Shown: one piece after another, positions 6,877 through 13,854 of the stretch | How positions within the stretch are numbered: position 1 is the stretch's first letter | Layout: each line of letters starts with the position of its first letter | Assembly (NCBI GenBank): GCA_046292345.1 | Contig: JBKBRC010000048.1 | Coordinates: 1 to 16,936, forward strand | From: JBKBRC01 sp046292345 | Lineage (GTDB): Bacteria > Bacteroidota > Rhodothermia > Rhodothermales > Rubricoccaceae | Length of the DNA stretch: 16,936 nt | Direction: 5' to 3' | Notes under the pieces: model-generated | The model's database searches: none | The model's input: only the letters and a program-made list of their open reading frames with translations | What the model was told of the DNA's origin: nothing | Program-made: the position numbers and the translations under genes

Positions 6877-7325
6877 ACGTCCGCCTCGGGAGCACCGACG
6901 CGGTCGTGGTCTCGGCACGGCTGGGCAAGGGCCCCGTGCGTGAAGCACAGGCACGCGAGACCGTGGAGCGCCTGGCGCCCCTGCCGGACCCGGTGCTGCT
7001 GGCCGGACGGCTCGCGCCCGAGGGCTCGCCGGCCTACGTCACGCTGATCGGCCCGGCCGGCTTTGCCGACGCGTGGCCGTTTCTGCGCCCGGGCGACCCT
7101 GGCCTGACGTGCTGCCACCCGCCCACGCTAACGGGCGCGCAGGCGCTCTCGGAGCGCTCCACGCTCGTGCTCGCCCGCGGCGACGTGCTCTTCCTCGACG
7201 CGGAGCGGCTCGGGCTGCGTCCCGGGCAGCGCACGCGCACGGGGCGCTGGCCGGCCCCGCACGGGGGCCTCGTCGTCCGGGCGCAGGTACGGCCCTGACG
7301 GCAGCGGGGCCATGCCCGAAAAGGC

Positions 7326-7862
7326 TCAGGACGGCACCTGGAGAAACGGATAGGCGGCGTCGCGCGGATGAATGACGCGGACAGGCTCGGGCCATGCGAT
7401 CCCGAAAGCCGGGTCTGCATGGTGCACGCCGCGCGCGGCCTCGGGCACGTAGGGCGCCGAGATCATGTAGAACACCTCCGTCTCGTCGGCGAGCGTGAGG
7501 AAGCCGTGGGCGCATCCTTCCGGGATGAACAGCGCGAGGCCGTTCCCGGCCGTCAGTTCGGCGGCCGTCCACCGGTGGAACGTGGGCGAGTCCGGGCGCA
7601 GGTCCAGGCAGACGTCGTAGAGGGCGCCGCGCGTGCAGCGGACGAGCTTGCTCTCGGCGTGCGGCGGCGCCTGGAAGTGCAGGCCGCGCAGCGTACCCCG
7701 CGCGTGGTTGAACGAGACGCTGCACTGGGCCAGGCGCGCGTCGAGGCCGTGCTCGGCCAGGCGCGCGCCGTCCCACGTCCGCGCAAAGTAGCCCCGCGCG
7801 TCGGCGTGGCGCTCCGGGCGAACGAGGACGCATCCGGGAATTGCCGTGGGCTCGAACGTCAT
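7326..7862 (-). CDS. rfbC: dTDP-4-dehydrorhamnose 3,5-epimerase family protein (RmlC-type)
   Basis: A 178-aa cupin of normal RmlC length. RmlC enzymes epimerise C3 and/or C5 of dTDP-4-keto-6-deoxy sugars. The signature GTLRGLHFQAPPHAESKLVRC carries the catalytic base His62 and Lys72. The acid/Tyr region is FYMISAPYVP (Tyr132/Tyr138), followed by HHADPAFGIAWP with Asp150. IPEGCAHGFLTL is the usual cupin loop. The Glu and Trp normally found after Y-x-P are replaced (PEAARGVHH), so substrate or regiochemistry may differ from true rhamnose epimerases. The start is the ATG at 7862, six bases after a good GAGGTG ribosome site; a GTG at 7871 inside that site is less likely. It is the last gene of a three-gene cassette with the methyltransferase (49-base gap) and SDR, where epimerisation of a C-methylated 4-keto sugar is the likely role. 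Confidence 0.9.
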   Translation of the reverse strand: MTFEPTAIPGCVLVRPERHADARGYFARTWDGARLAEHGLDARLAQCSVSFNHARGTLRGLHFQAPPHAESKLVRCTRGALYDVCLDLRPDSPTFHRWTAAELTAGNGLALFIPEGCAHGFLTLADETEVFYMISAPYVPEAARGVHHADPAFGIAWPEPVRVIHPRDAAYPFLQVPS

Positions 7863-7868
7863 GGCAGG

Positions 7869-7874
7869 CACCTC
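7869..7874 (-). promoter_or_regulatory. Shine-Dalgarno site of the RmlC-type gene
   Basis: GAGGTG on the minus strand sits six bases before the ATG at 7862. It decides that start over the upstream in-frame GTG, and it is one of the few recognisable ribosome sites in the window. Confidence 0.5.
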
Positions 7875-7911
7875 GGAGCAGCCGGCAGGCGCGGGGCTTC
7901 ACTCCGTCCGC

Positions 7912-9195
7912 TCAGAACACCTCCACGGCCGGAATCGGCACGACGAACCGGCCGCCCCACGTGCGGATGTGCGCCATCTGCGCCGCGATCTCGTCGCGCA
8001 GGTTCCAGGGCAGGACGAGCACGTAGTCCGGCCGCGCCTCGTCGATGGCTTCGGGCGCGAGCACCGGGATGCGCGAGCCCGGCAGGTAGGTACCCTGCTT
8101 GTACGGGTTCCGGTCTACGGTGAACCGGACGAGGTCCGTGCGGATGCCGCAGTAGTTGAGCAGCGTGTTGCCCTTGCCAGGCGCCCCGTAGCCGACGACG
8201 GTCTTGCCCTCGTCGTTGGCCCGGATGAGGAAGCTCAGCAAGGCCCGCTTGGTCTCACGGACACGCTCCCCGAACGCCTCGTACGTGGCCGGATCGTCCA
8301 CGCCCCAGGCCGCCTCGCGCGCGCGGAGCGCCCCGACGGCAGGCGCGACCGGCCGCGTGCCGTCCTCGTCGTGACGCGCGTAGAGGCGCAGCGAACCGCC
8401 GTGCGTGGGCAGTTCGTCCACGTCGAAGAGCGTCAGGCCGTGCGCGGCGAAGATGCGCTCGGCCGTCGTGAACGAGAAGTAGCTGAAGTGCTCGTGGTAG
8501 ATCGTGTCGAACTGGTTGCCCTCGGCCAGGCGCACCAGGTGCGGAAACTCGAGCGTGACGACACCGCGCGGTGCGAGGAGCACCTTCAGGCCGGCCACGA
8601 AGCTGTTCACATAGGGAGTGTGCGCGAAGACGTTGTTGCCGAGCACGAGGTCGGCACGGAGGCCCTCGGCGACCATGCGACGGGCCTCGTCCTCGCCGAA
8701 GAAGGCCACGCGCGTCGGCACGCCGCGCGCGCGCGCGGCCTCGGCCACGTTGGCGGCCGGCTCCACGCCCAGGCACGGGATGCCGCGCGCGACGAAGTTC
8801 TGGAGCAGGTAGCCATCGTTCGAGGCGACCTCGACGACGAACGAGGCCGGGCCGAGCCCGAAGCGCGCCACGACGTCCTCGGTGTAACGGCGCGCGTGGT
8901 CGAGCCACGAGTCCGAGTAGGACGAGAAGTAAGCGTACTCGGTGAAGATGTCCTCGGGCGGTACGGTCGCATCGATCTGCACCAGGCCGCAGCGTTCGCA
9001 GAAGAGCGCATGCAGCGGGTAGTAGGTCTCGCCGCGGGCGAGGTCCTCCTCGCGCACGACGTTCTGGCACGGCGGGCTCGAGCCGAGGTCAGCGAAGGAG
9101 ACGCGCAGGGGCGCGCCGCAGAAGCGGCACGCGCCCGTGCTCCGCGTTGCCGGACGCGCGAGCAGGTCACGGGCGGACGGGGCGGTCTCGGTCAT
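7912..9195 (-). CDS. Sugar C-methyltransferase (TylC3/NovU/TcaB9-type, zinc-binding, SAM-dependent)
   Basis: A 427-aa three-part enzyme. An N-terminal zinc module has Cys23/Cys26 and Cys66/Cys69 (CRFC...CERC). The class I SAM domain begins with VVEVASNDGYLLQNF (about 120-134) and contains LGNNVFAH (185-192). The catalytic YHEHFSYFS motif (Tyr233, His234, His236) matches the Y-x-x-H motif of TcaB9-type 3-C-methyltransferases, and EYAYFSSYSDSW (86-97) supplies the N-terminal Tyr. The C-terminal NAD-fold-like domain has VVGYGAPGKGNTLLNY and DYVLVLPWNLRDEI. Relatives methylate C3 of dTDP-4-keto-2,6-dideoxy sugars to make branched sugars. The start ATG overlaps the SDR stop by four bases (ATGA), so the two are translationally coupled. 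The family call is firm; the exact sugar and carbon are inferred. Confidence 0.92.
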   Translation of the reverse strand: MTETAPSARDLLARPATRSTGACRFCGAPLRVSFADLGSSPPCQNVVREEDLARGETYYPLHALFCERCGLVQIDATVPPEDIFTEYAYFSSYSDSWLDHARRYTEDVVARFGLGPASFVVEVASNDGYLLQNFVARGIPCLGVEPAANVAEAARARGVPTRVAFFGEDEARRMVAEGLRADLVLGNNVFAHTPYVNSFVAGLKVLLAPRGVVTLEFPHLVRLAEGNQFDTIYHEHFSYFSFTTAERIFAAHGLTLFDVDELPTHGGSLRLYARHDEDGTRPVAPAVGALRAREAAWGVDDPATYEAFGERVRETKRALLSFLIRANDEGKTVVGYGAPGKGNTLLNYCGIRTDLVRFTVDRNPYKQGTYLPGSRIPVLAPEAIDEARPDYVLVLPWNLRDEIAAQMAHIRTWGGRFVVPIPAVEVF

Positions 9196-10232
9196 GGCGC
9201 GGCCGGCGTGGCGGCGAGCGGGCGCAGGTCGGGGCGGACGCTCCCCTCCGCCATGCGCGTCCGCAGGTGCGCGATGCGGGAAAAGCGGGGCCCCTCGAAC
9301 ACCTCGGGCGGCAGAGCCCGCGGAGCGAGGGCGGCAACGAGTTGCTCGATGCCCTTGCGCACCGTCCAGCGCGGCTGCCACGAGGGCAGGCGCTCGGCGA
9401 TGCGGGCGAACGAGACGCGGTACGAGCGCGTGTCCGGGCTGGCGCCGTCGGCGAACGAGACGGCGCAGTGGGGCACGACCTCGCCCACAAGGCGCGCCAC
9501 GTCGCGCACCTGGTAGTTCTCGCCCTCGCGGCCCACGTTGAGCGCCGTGTCGTGCACGGCCTCGCGCGGCGCTGCGAGTACGGCTACAACGGCCGAGGCG
9601 ACGTCCTCGACATGCACGAGCGGCCGCCAGGGCGTGCCATCGCTCGTCATGCGGATCGCGCCCGTGGCCACGGCCCAGGCCGTGAGGTTGTTCACGACCA
9701 GGTCGAAGCGCAGGCGCGGCGAGACACCGTAGACGGTGGCGTTGCGGAGATAGACGGGCGAGAAATCGTCCGACGCGAGGGCGCGAAGGCCCTCCTCGGC
9801 GAGCACCTTGGCTCGGCCGTAGGCCGTGACCGGGTGGAAGGGGGCCGTCTCGTCTACGGCATCCTGCCCCGCGGCGCCGTATAGGCTGCACGACGACGCG
9901 AACACGAAGCGCTGTGCGCCCGCCTCGCGCGCGAGCGCGGCCAGGCGCACCGTCGCGACGTGGTTGACGTCGTAAGTCAGGTTCTCGGCCAGGTTGCCGA
10001 GGGGGTCGTTGGAGAGGTTGGCGAGGTGCACGACCGCGTCGAATCCCTCCAGGTCGCAGGCGCGGACGTCGCGCAGGTCGCGCCGAAGCGCGGGCAGCGC
10101 GGGAGGCGGCGTGAACACGCAGTCCGTGAACAGGCCTGCGTCCAGCCCGGTCACCTCATGGCCTGCCTCGCGCAGCATCGGCGAGAGCACCGTTCCGATG
10201 TAGCCTTCGTGGCCGGTGAGCAGTACGCGCAT
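9192..10232 (-). CDS. NAD-dependent epimerase/dehydratase (extended SDR), nucleotide-sugar 4-ketoreductase or epimerase
   Basis: A 346-aa extended SDR. The Rossmann motif is GHEGYIG (residues 7-13), with Asp31 (GLDAGL) at the end of strand 2 pointing to NAD(H). ASSCSLYG supplies the catalytic Ser region and AYGRAKVLAEE the Y-x-x-x-K pair. RNATVYG and the WRPLVHVEDVASA segment are standard sugar-binding and C-terminal motifs. In cassettes with a C-methyltransferase and an RmlC homologue, such SDRs commonly perform the last 4-keto reduction; a C4 epimerase is an alternative. It is the first gene of the cassette, with ATGA overlap to the methyltransferase. The 187-base upstream gap holds a 15-bp direct repeat (10253-10282) and a hairpin (10351-10380). 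No Shine-Dalgarno is seen. Confidence 0.88.
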   Translation of the reverse strand: MRVLLTGHEGYIGTVLSPMLREAGHEVTGLDAGLFTDCVFTPPPALPALRRDLRDVRACDLEGFDAVVHLANLSNDPLGNLAENLTYDVNHVATVRLAALAREAGAQRFVFASSCSLYGAAGQDAVDETAPFHPVTAYGRAKVLAEEGLRALASDDFSPVYLRNATVYGVSPRLRFDLVVNNLTAWAVATGAIRMTSDGTPWRPLVHVEDVASAVVAVLAAPREAVHDTALNVGREGENYQVRDVARLVGEVVPHCAVSFADGASPDTRSYRVSFARIAERLPSWQPRWTVRKGIEQLVAALAPRALPPEVFEGPRFSRIAHLRTRMAEGSVRPDLRPLAATPAAP

Positions 10233-10252
10233 GACGGAGAGCGGGGAGCGAG

Positions 10253-10282
10253 CGGCCCGTCTGGTATCGGCCCGTCCGGTAT
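10253..10282 (-). repeat. 15-bp direct repeat upstream of the sugar cassette
   Basis: On the plus strand CGGCCCGTCTGGTAT and CGGCCCGTCCGGTAT are adjacent, with two base differences, followed by a further CG. They lie 21-50 bases before the SDR start. Tandem direct repeats at this distance can be operator sites, but no regulator is known here and the copies could be a simple duplication. Confidence 0.6.
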
Positions 10283-10350
10283 CGCCGGACGCGCGGCGCA
10301 GGTTAACGCCGGCGGCTACATCGCTGCACTCGGGCCGGTCTCTAAAGAGC

Positions 10351-10380
10351 CGAGCCGCCTGCGCGGAGGCAAGCGGCTCG
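10351..10380 (-). terminator. Candidate terminator after the 96-aa gene
   Basis: A perfect 8-bp dyad CGAGCCGC (10351-10358) / GCGGCTCG (10373-10380) with a 14-base loop lies 40 bases beyond the stop of the 96-aa gene. On the minus strand it is followed by GCTCTTTA, a weak T-containing tail. It would separate that gene from the sugar cassette. Confidence 0.4.
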
Positions 10381-10419
10381 TACCACGGGCAGACGCGACC
10401 CGAGACGCCGGCACAAAGC

Positions 10420-10710
10420 TCAGTCGTGCGAGAGGTGCACCTCGAATGTGTCCCCCTCGACGCGCCTACTACGCATCCGAAAAGCTTCGCCGAAGTTGCG
10501 GCGCATGAAGTTGCGCACGCCCTGCACTTCGTTCTTCTGCGCCTGAAAAACCAGCACCTCGTTCTTCGAGAGGTCTCCGAACTTGTCTCCGATGACCGAG
10601 TACTTGCTGCGCCGCTGACCGCGCTGCGAGCGGCGCTTGGCGGCTTCGTCTTTGGAGATAGTCTGAAACTCGAACGACGACGCGCGCTGTGGACGCCGGG
10701 TCTTGGCCAT
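10420..10710 (-). CDS. Small basic protein (96 aa), unrecognised, possible nucleic-acid binding
   Basis: I do not recognise the family. The first 36 residues are strongly basic (MAKTRRPQRAS..., then KRRSQRGQRRSKYS), followed by a more mixed domain with KNEVQGVRNFMRRNFGEAFRMRSRR and an acidic-aromatic end, GDTFEVHLSHD. Small size, high Arg/Lys content and absence of signal or membrane segments suggest nucleic-acid binding, which is inference. It sits inside the polysaccharide locus between a GT2 and the sugar cassette, yet has its own AT-rich leader with a perfect dyad (10731-10749) and a hairpin after it, so it may be a separate transcription unit. Base composition is somewhat less GC-rich than its neighbours. 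Clean start and stop and a plausible leader support a real gene. Confidence 0.7.
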   Translation of the reverse strand: MAKTRRPQRASSFEFQTISKDEAAKRRSQRGQRRSKYSVIGDKFGDLSKNEVLVFQAQKNEVQGVRNFMRRNFGEAFRMRSRRVEGDTFEVHLSHD

Positions 10711-10730
10711 GAGGTTTGATATGCGAAAGG

Positions 10731-10749
10731 GTAAGGGTATGGCCCTTAC
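10731..10749 (-). promoter_or_regulatory. Operator-like dyad upstream of the 96-aa gene
   Basis: GTAAGGG (10731-10737) and CCCTTAC (10743-10749) form a perfect 7-bp inverted repeat with a five-base centre, 21-39 bases upstream of the ATG. The same half-site occurs in the leader of the GME-like gene (12956-12965). It could be a protein-binding site or a small RNA hairpin. Confidence 0.4.
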
Positions 10750-10782
10750 TCAAACCCACAACCAATAGTTTCTAGACCCCTG

Positions 10783-11832
10783 CTACATTCCCGATCGCGC
10801 ATACCGTGCAAAGCCGAGCCATTCCCACGCCTCATCTCCGTATGGTGGCTTTGTAGGCTTCGGCCCAGACGCTGCCGGCAGCGTTCCTCGTTTCGACCAG
10901 CCCCAATAGCTGTATGAACCCGGCAGGAGCAGACGCTGCAAGACTCGCCGCCCCAGCAGCAGGCCAAGGGCCGCGCCCGTGGCGCGAACGCGCGCCAACG
11001 GCGGGATGCGCGCCTGCCACGGCGCGAGAACATATCGCCGGAACGTGCCGAGCAGGAGCGCCATGTTTCGGCCGGACCCGGTGTCAGGCGCGGCGCCGGA
11101 CTCCCGCGCCAGGCGCTCCGCGTGGGACAGGTGCAGCGTGCTCGCCTCGTGAATGCGGTAGCCGAACAGGGGCGCGTCTACGTACGCCCACGGGCCGGCC
11201 AGCGCCGCGCGGGCCAGCACGAGGCGGTCAGAACCCTCGACGCTCATGTGCCCCACGCGCGCGAACACGTCGGAGCGGAAGAGCCCGTGGATGGCGCCGT
11301 TGATGTCGCTCGCTCGCAGCACGGCCGCAAAGCGCGCCGCCGCGTCGGGGCCCAGGTCGCGGTCGAGCGTGCGGTCGTAGGCGTAGGTACGGCCTTGCGC
11401 GTCGGTGTAGCGCGCGGACACGGCGTCGAAGTCCATCGGCACGTCGTGCGCGTCGATGAGCGTCGTGCCGGCATGGGCAAGCACGGCTGCGGGGCGCGCC
11501 TCGAGCGCAGCGTTCAGGCGCTCCAGGAATGCCGGGTGGCGGCGGTCGTCGTGCGAGGCGAGCACGTAGCGCGGGCTGCGCGCCTGTGCGAAGGCAAAGT
11601 TGGCGTTGGGCAGCGCGCCCAGATTGCGCGCATGGCGGAAGTAGCGCACGCGGCGGTCCCGTGCGGCCGCGTCGCGCACGATAGCCTCCGTCTCGTCCGT
11701 CGAGGCGTTGTCGCACACGATCAGGTCGAAGTCGCCGAACGTCTGCCCGAGCAGGTCCGCGAGCGTCTGCTCGAGGTAGCGGGCGCCGTTGTAAACCGGC
11801 AGGCCGATGGCGATGGGCGGGGGCGAGGGCAT
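10783..11832 (-). CDS. Family 2 glycosyltransferase
   Basis: A 349-aa GT-A-fold enzyme. The N-terminal motifs IAIGLPVYNGARYLEQTL (residues 7-24) and VCDNASTDET (39-48) bind the nucleotide sugar. ASHDDRRHPAFL (92-103) provides the acidic metal-binding pair (Asp95/Asp96) in the position of D-x-D. The region GHMSVEGSDRLVLARAAL holds the downstream acidic residues of the acceptor loop. The last third (GRRVLQRLLLPGSYSYWG) is moderately hydrophobic and may help membrane association, but no clear transmembrane helix is seen. Donor and acceptor cannot be deduced. It lies 74 bases after the GME-like gene and 72 bases before the 96-aa gene on the same strand, consistent with a role in assembling the surface glycan made by this locus. 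No Shine-Dalgarno is visible. Confidence 0.92.
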   Translation of the reverse strand: MPSPPPIAIGLPVYNGARYLEQTLADLLGQTFGDFDLIVCDNASTDETEAIVRDAAARDRRVRYFRHARNLGALPNANFAFAQARSPRYVLASHDDRRHPAFLERLNAALEARPAAVLAHAGTTLIDAHDVPMDFDAVSARYTDAQGRTYAYDRTLDRDLGPDAAARFAAVLRASDINGAIHGLFRSDVFARVGHMSVEGSDRLVLARAALAGPWAYVDAPLFGYRIHEASTLHLSHAERLARESGAAPDTGSGRNMALLLGTFRRYVLAPWQARIPPLARVRATGAALGLLLGRRVLQRLLLPGSYSYWGWSKRGTLPAASGPKPTKPPYGDEAWEWLGFARYARSGM

Positions 11833-11851
11833 GGCGGGACGGGCGAAAGAC

Positions 11852-11885
11852 GAGCGGGAGGCCGGCCGTGACCCGCCCCCCGCTC
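11852..11885 (-). terminator. Hairpin after the GME-like gene
   Basis: GAGCGGG (11852-11858) pairs with CCCGCTC (11879-11885), with a GGCCGGCC palindrome in the loop. It lies 21 bases past the GME-like stop and 19 bases before the GT2 start, followed on the minus strand by GTCTTTCG. It could act as a weak terminator or attenuator within the locus. Confidence 0.35.
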
Positions 11886-11906
11886 CGGACAGCCGCAGGC
11901 CGGCGC

Positions 11907-12950
11907 TCAGGCTGCGGCCGAGGCCACGGCGCCATCGCCGCCGGCGAGCTGCGCCTCCTGCGCCTCGCGGGCCTTCTTGGCCCGCACCTGCTCCTCGATC
12001 CAGGCGTACGTGCGCGCGATCCCATCCTCAAGCCGGATCTTGGGCTCCCAGCCGAGCACCTCGCGCAGCTTCGAGTTGTCCGAGTTGCGGCCACGGACGC
12101 CCATCGGGCCGTCGACGTGGACCTTCTCGATCTCGATGCCGGCGGCGGCGGCGGCGATGTCGGCCAGCTGGTTGATCGTCACCATGCGGTCGCGGCCGAG
12201 GTTGAGCGGCTCCGCGTAGTCAGACTGCATGAGGCGGTAGACGCCCTCGGTGCAGTCGTCCACGTGCATGAACGAGCGCGTCTGCTCGCCGTCGCCCCAG
12301 ATCTCGACGCGGTGGTCGCCCGAAAGCTTGGCCTCGGCCACCTTGCGGCACATGGCCGCCGGCGCCTTCTCGCGCCCGCCCTCCCAGGTGCCAAGCTCGC
12401 CGTAGACGTTGTGGAAGCGGACGGTGCGCGTCTCGAGGCCGTACTGCTTGCGGTAGTGGTAGGCCAGCTGCTCCGTGATCAGCTTCTCCCAGCCGTAGGC
12501 GTCCTGCGGCTGCGCCGGGTAGGCCTGGTCCTCGCGCAGCGGCACCACGTCCGCCTCCGTCTGGAGGTACTCCGGATACACGCACGCCGACGACGTGTAG
12601 AGGTAGCGCGAGACGCCGTTGATGCGGGCCGCCTCTATCGTGTGCGTGTTGATGAGAATGTTGTTGTGCAGGATCTCGGCGTGATACTTCGAGATGAAGC
12701 CCATCCCGCCCATGTCAGCCGCGAGCGCATAGACGTGGTCGATGCCGCGCGTGGCCTGCAGGCAGGAGGCCCAGCGGCGGAGGTCGAGGATCTCGAACTC
12801 ATCGGCGACCGAGTCCTCGAACTCGGGGTACTTCAGGTCCACGCCGCGGACCCAGTAGCCTTTCTCCTTGAGGTATTTCACGAGGTGATGGCCGATGAAG
12901 CCGCCGGCGCCGGTGACGAGCACGCGGGCGTTCTGGTCGAGCGTGGACAT
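11907..12950 (-). CDS. GDP-mannose 3,5-epimerase homologue (plant GME-type extended SDR)
   Basis: A 347-aa extended SDR. GME converts GDP-D-mannose to GDP-L-galactose (and GDP-L-gulose). The Rossmann motif is GAGGFIG (14-20). Long stretches match plant GME as I remember it: LAADMGGMGFIS, EAARINGVSRYLY, SSACVYPE, AQPQDAYGWEK, RFHNVYG, GTWEGGREKAPAA, GDGEQTRSF and GVRGRNSDN. Cys123, Tyr152, Lys156 and Lys195 sit at one constant offset (22) from the Arabidopsis catalytic residues Cys145, Tyr174, Lys178 and Lys217, which is strong support. The C-terminus ends in a charged, Ala-rich tail. The ATG at 12950 is chosen; an open frame to 13019 lacks similarity. Its AT-rich leader carries words shared with the 96-aa gene's leader. 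It should supply an L-galactose-type donor for the locus's glycosyltransferases. Confidence 0.92.
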   Translation of the reverse strand: MSTLDQNARVLVTGAGGFIGHHLVKYLKEKGYWVRGVDLKYPEFEDSVADEFEILDLRRWASCLQATRGIDHVYALAADMGGMGFISKYHAEILHNNILINTHTIEAARINGVSRYLYTSSACVYPEYLQTEADVVPLREDQAYPAQPQDAYGWEKLITEQLAYHYRKQYGLETRTVRFHNVYGELGTWEGGREKAPAAMCRKVAEAKLSGDHRVEIWGDGEQTRSFMHVDDCTEGVYRLMQSDYAEPLNLGRDRMVTINQLADIAAAAAGIEIEKVHVDGPMGVRGRNSDNSKLREVLGWEPKIRLEDGIARTYAWIEEQVRAKKAREAQEAQLAGGDGAVASAAA

Positions 12951-12955
12951 GTGTG

Positions 12956-12976
12956 GGGTAAGGGTGTGTGAGGTTT
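12956..12976 (-). promoter_or_regulatory. Leader motif shared with the 96-aa gene
   Basis: On the minus strand the GME-like leader contains AAACCTCA (12976-12969) and ACCCTTACCC (12965-12956), just before the ATG at 12950. The leader of the 96-aa gene contains the same two words at 10717-10710 and 10738-10729, in the other order. The rest of the window is much more GC-rich, so these may be promoter or operator parts. Confidence 0.3.
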
Positions 12977-13040
12977 TAAGAGCCGGTGTACGAACGAGGG
13001 CTCCGGATTCGGGACTCAAAATAGCCCGCTCGGAGAGGGG

Positions 13041-13853
13041 TCAGCGTGTACGAATGGCTTGTCTTGCGTAGCCGAGCGCGAAGCGCGGCACGACGCGCGC
13101 GTAGCGCCGCCACAGCCGCCGCGGCTCGACGGCGAGGCGGAACGCCCACTCGAGGCCGAGCCGCTGGAGCGCCGGCGGCGCCTGGCGAAGCCGGCCCGCA
13201 TGGAAGTCAAACGCTGCGCCGACGGCTAGCAGCACGGCCGGGAGGCGCGCGCGCTGCCGCGCGCACCAGAGCTCCTGCCGTGGGCAGCCGAGTCCCACGA
13301 ACACGAGCCGTGCGCCGGAGGCGCTCAGCTGGCGGGCGTAGGCCGCGTCTTCCTCCTCGGTGAGCGGTCGGAAGGGCGGCGAGATGGCCGCGGCGATCGT
13401 GAGCCCGGGGGCGAGCGCGGGCAGGCGCGCGCGGAGAGCGGCAAGCGTCTCCCCGGTCGAGCCGTAGAAGGCGACCGGCAGGCCGGCGCGTGCGGCGGCG
13501 CGCAGCACGTGTGTGGTGAGCTCGGGGCCGTAGACCCGGCTCGCATGGGGCACGCCCTGGTGCCGGAGCGCCCACACGAGCGGCATGCCATCGGGCACGA
13601 CGAGGTCGGCCGCCTCGAGCGCGGCGCGGAAGACGGGGTCGTCCTGCGCCTCGATCACGCCGTGCGCGCCCGTCGCGCAGACGACGCGCCCCTCCCCGGC
13701 CGCAGCCCACGCCAGGATGCGCGCGGTCGCATCGGCGTAGGACGTCGCGTGCACAGGCACGCCGAGCACGCGGCGCAGGACGGGCGCGTCCGGGAGCGAG
13801 GGAGCACGTGCCGGGAGCGGGGCGGAGCGCATCGGGGAGGGGATAGCGGACAT
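13041..13853 (-). CDS. WecG/TagA/CpsF family glycosyltransferase (GT26)
   Basis: A 270-aa enzyme of the family that adds N-acetylmannosamine, its uronic acid or other sugars to undecaprenyl-linked primers. Family motifs are all present: RVVCATGAHGVIEAQDD (Thr61 region), LEAADLVVPDGMPLVW with the catalytic Asp88, FYGSTGETL, LVFVGLGCPRQELW, AVGAAFDFHAG, and the C-terminal EWAFRLAVEPRRLWRRY, the basic membrane-docking tail. The usual Thr-x-Asn of the first motif reads Thr-Gly-Ala. The ATG follows the stop of the ligase gene after a single base (TAGCATG), so the two genes are translationally coupled. The first 20 or so residues are Pro/Ala-rich, and an internal ATG at residue 8 is an alternative start. 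It probably makes an early lipid-linked intermediate of the glycan. Confidence 0.92.
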   Translation of the reverse strand: MSAIPSPMRSAPLPARAPSLPDAPVLRRVLGVPVHATSYADATARILAWAAAGEGRVVCATGAHGVIEAQDDPVFRAALEAADLVVPDGMPLVWALRHQGVPHASRVYGPELTTHVLRAAARAGLPVAFYGSTGETLAALRARLPALAPGLTIAAAISPPFRPLTEEEDAAYARQLSASGARLVFVGLGCPRQELWCARQRARLPAVLLAVGAAFDFHAGRLRQAPPALQRLGLEWAFRLAVEPRRLWRRYARVVPRFALGYARQAIRTR

Positions 13854-13854
13854 G

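Larger units (their letters stand above)
6188..7298 (+). pseudogene. Frameshifted lipoprotein with degenerate endonuclease/exonuclease/phosphatase (EEP) fold
   Basis: Two frames together encode one EEP-like protein. The first frame runs to 6943, but its meaningful part ends at the homopolymer tract 6844-6876. The second frame is meaningful from about 6879 (VRLGSTDAVVVSARLG) to the TGA at 7298. Removing one base, or adding two, within the tract restores a single frame. The N-terminus is a lipoprotein signal with lipobox LLGAC; Cys is residue 39 from the GTG at 6188, or 27 from the GTG at 6224, which I think more likely. EEP landmarks are present but altered: LLTRSFG where relatives have T-R-N-x-Y-L-G, VALQDV for G-L-Q-E-V, LLAGRL for the G-D-F-N motif, and PHGGLV for S-D-H. 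Most catalytic residues are therefore missing even in the repaired protein, which suggests a non-catalytic surface lipoprotein. It converges on the RmlC-type gene. Confidence 0.7.

Noticed and set aside
7299..7325. Bidirectional terminator between the convergent lipoprotein and RmlC-type genes
   Set aside because: Only a four- to five-pair GGGC/GCCC hairpin is visible, too weak to call.
9147..9884. Plus-strand 245-codon open frame opposite the SDR gene
   Set aside because: It is an antisense shadow of a well-supported SDR with catalytic motifs on the minus strand.
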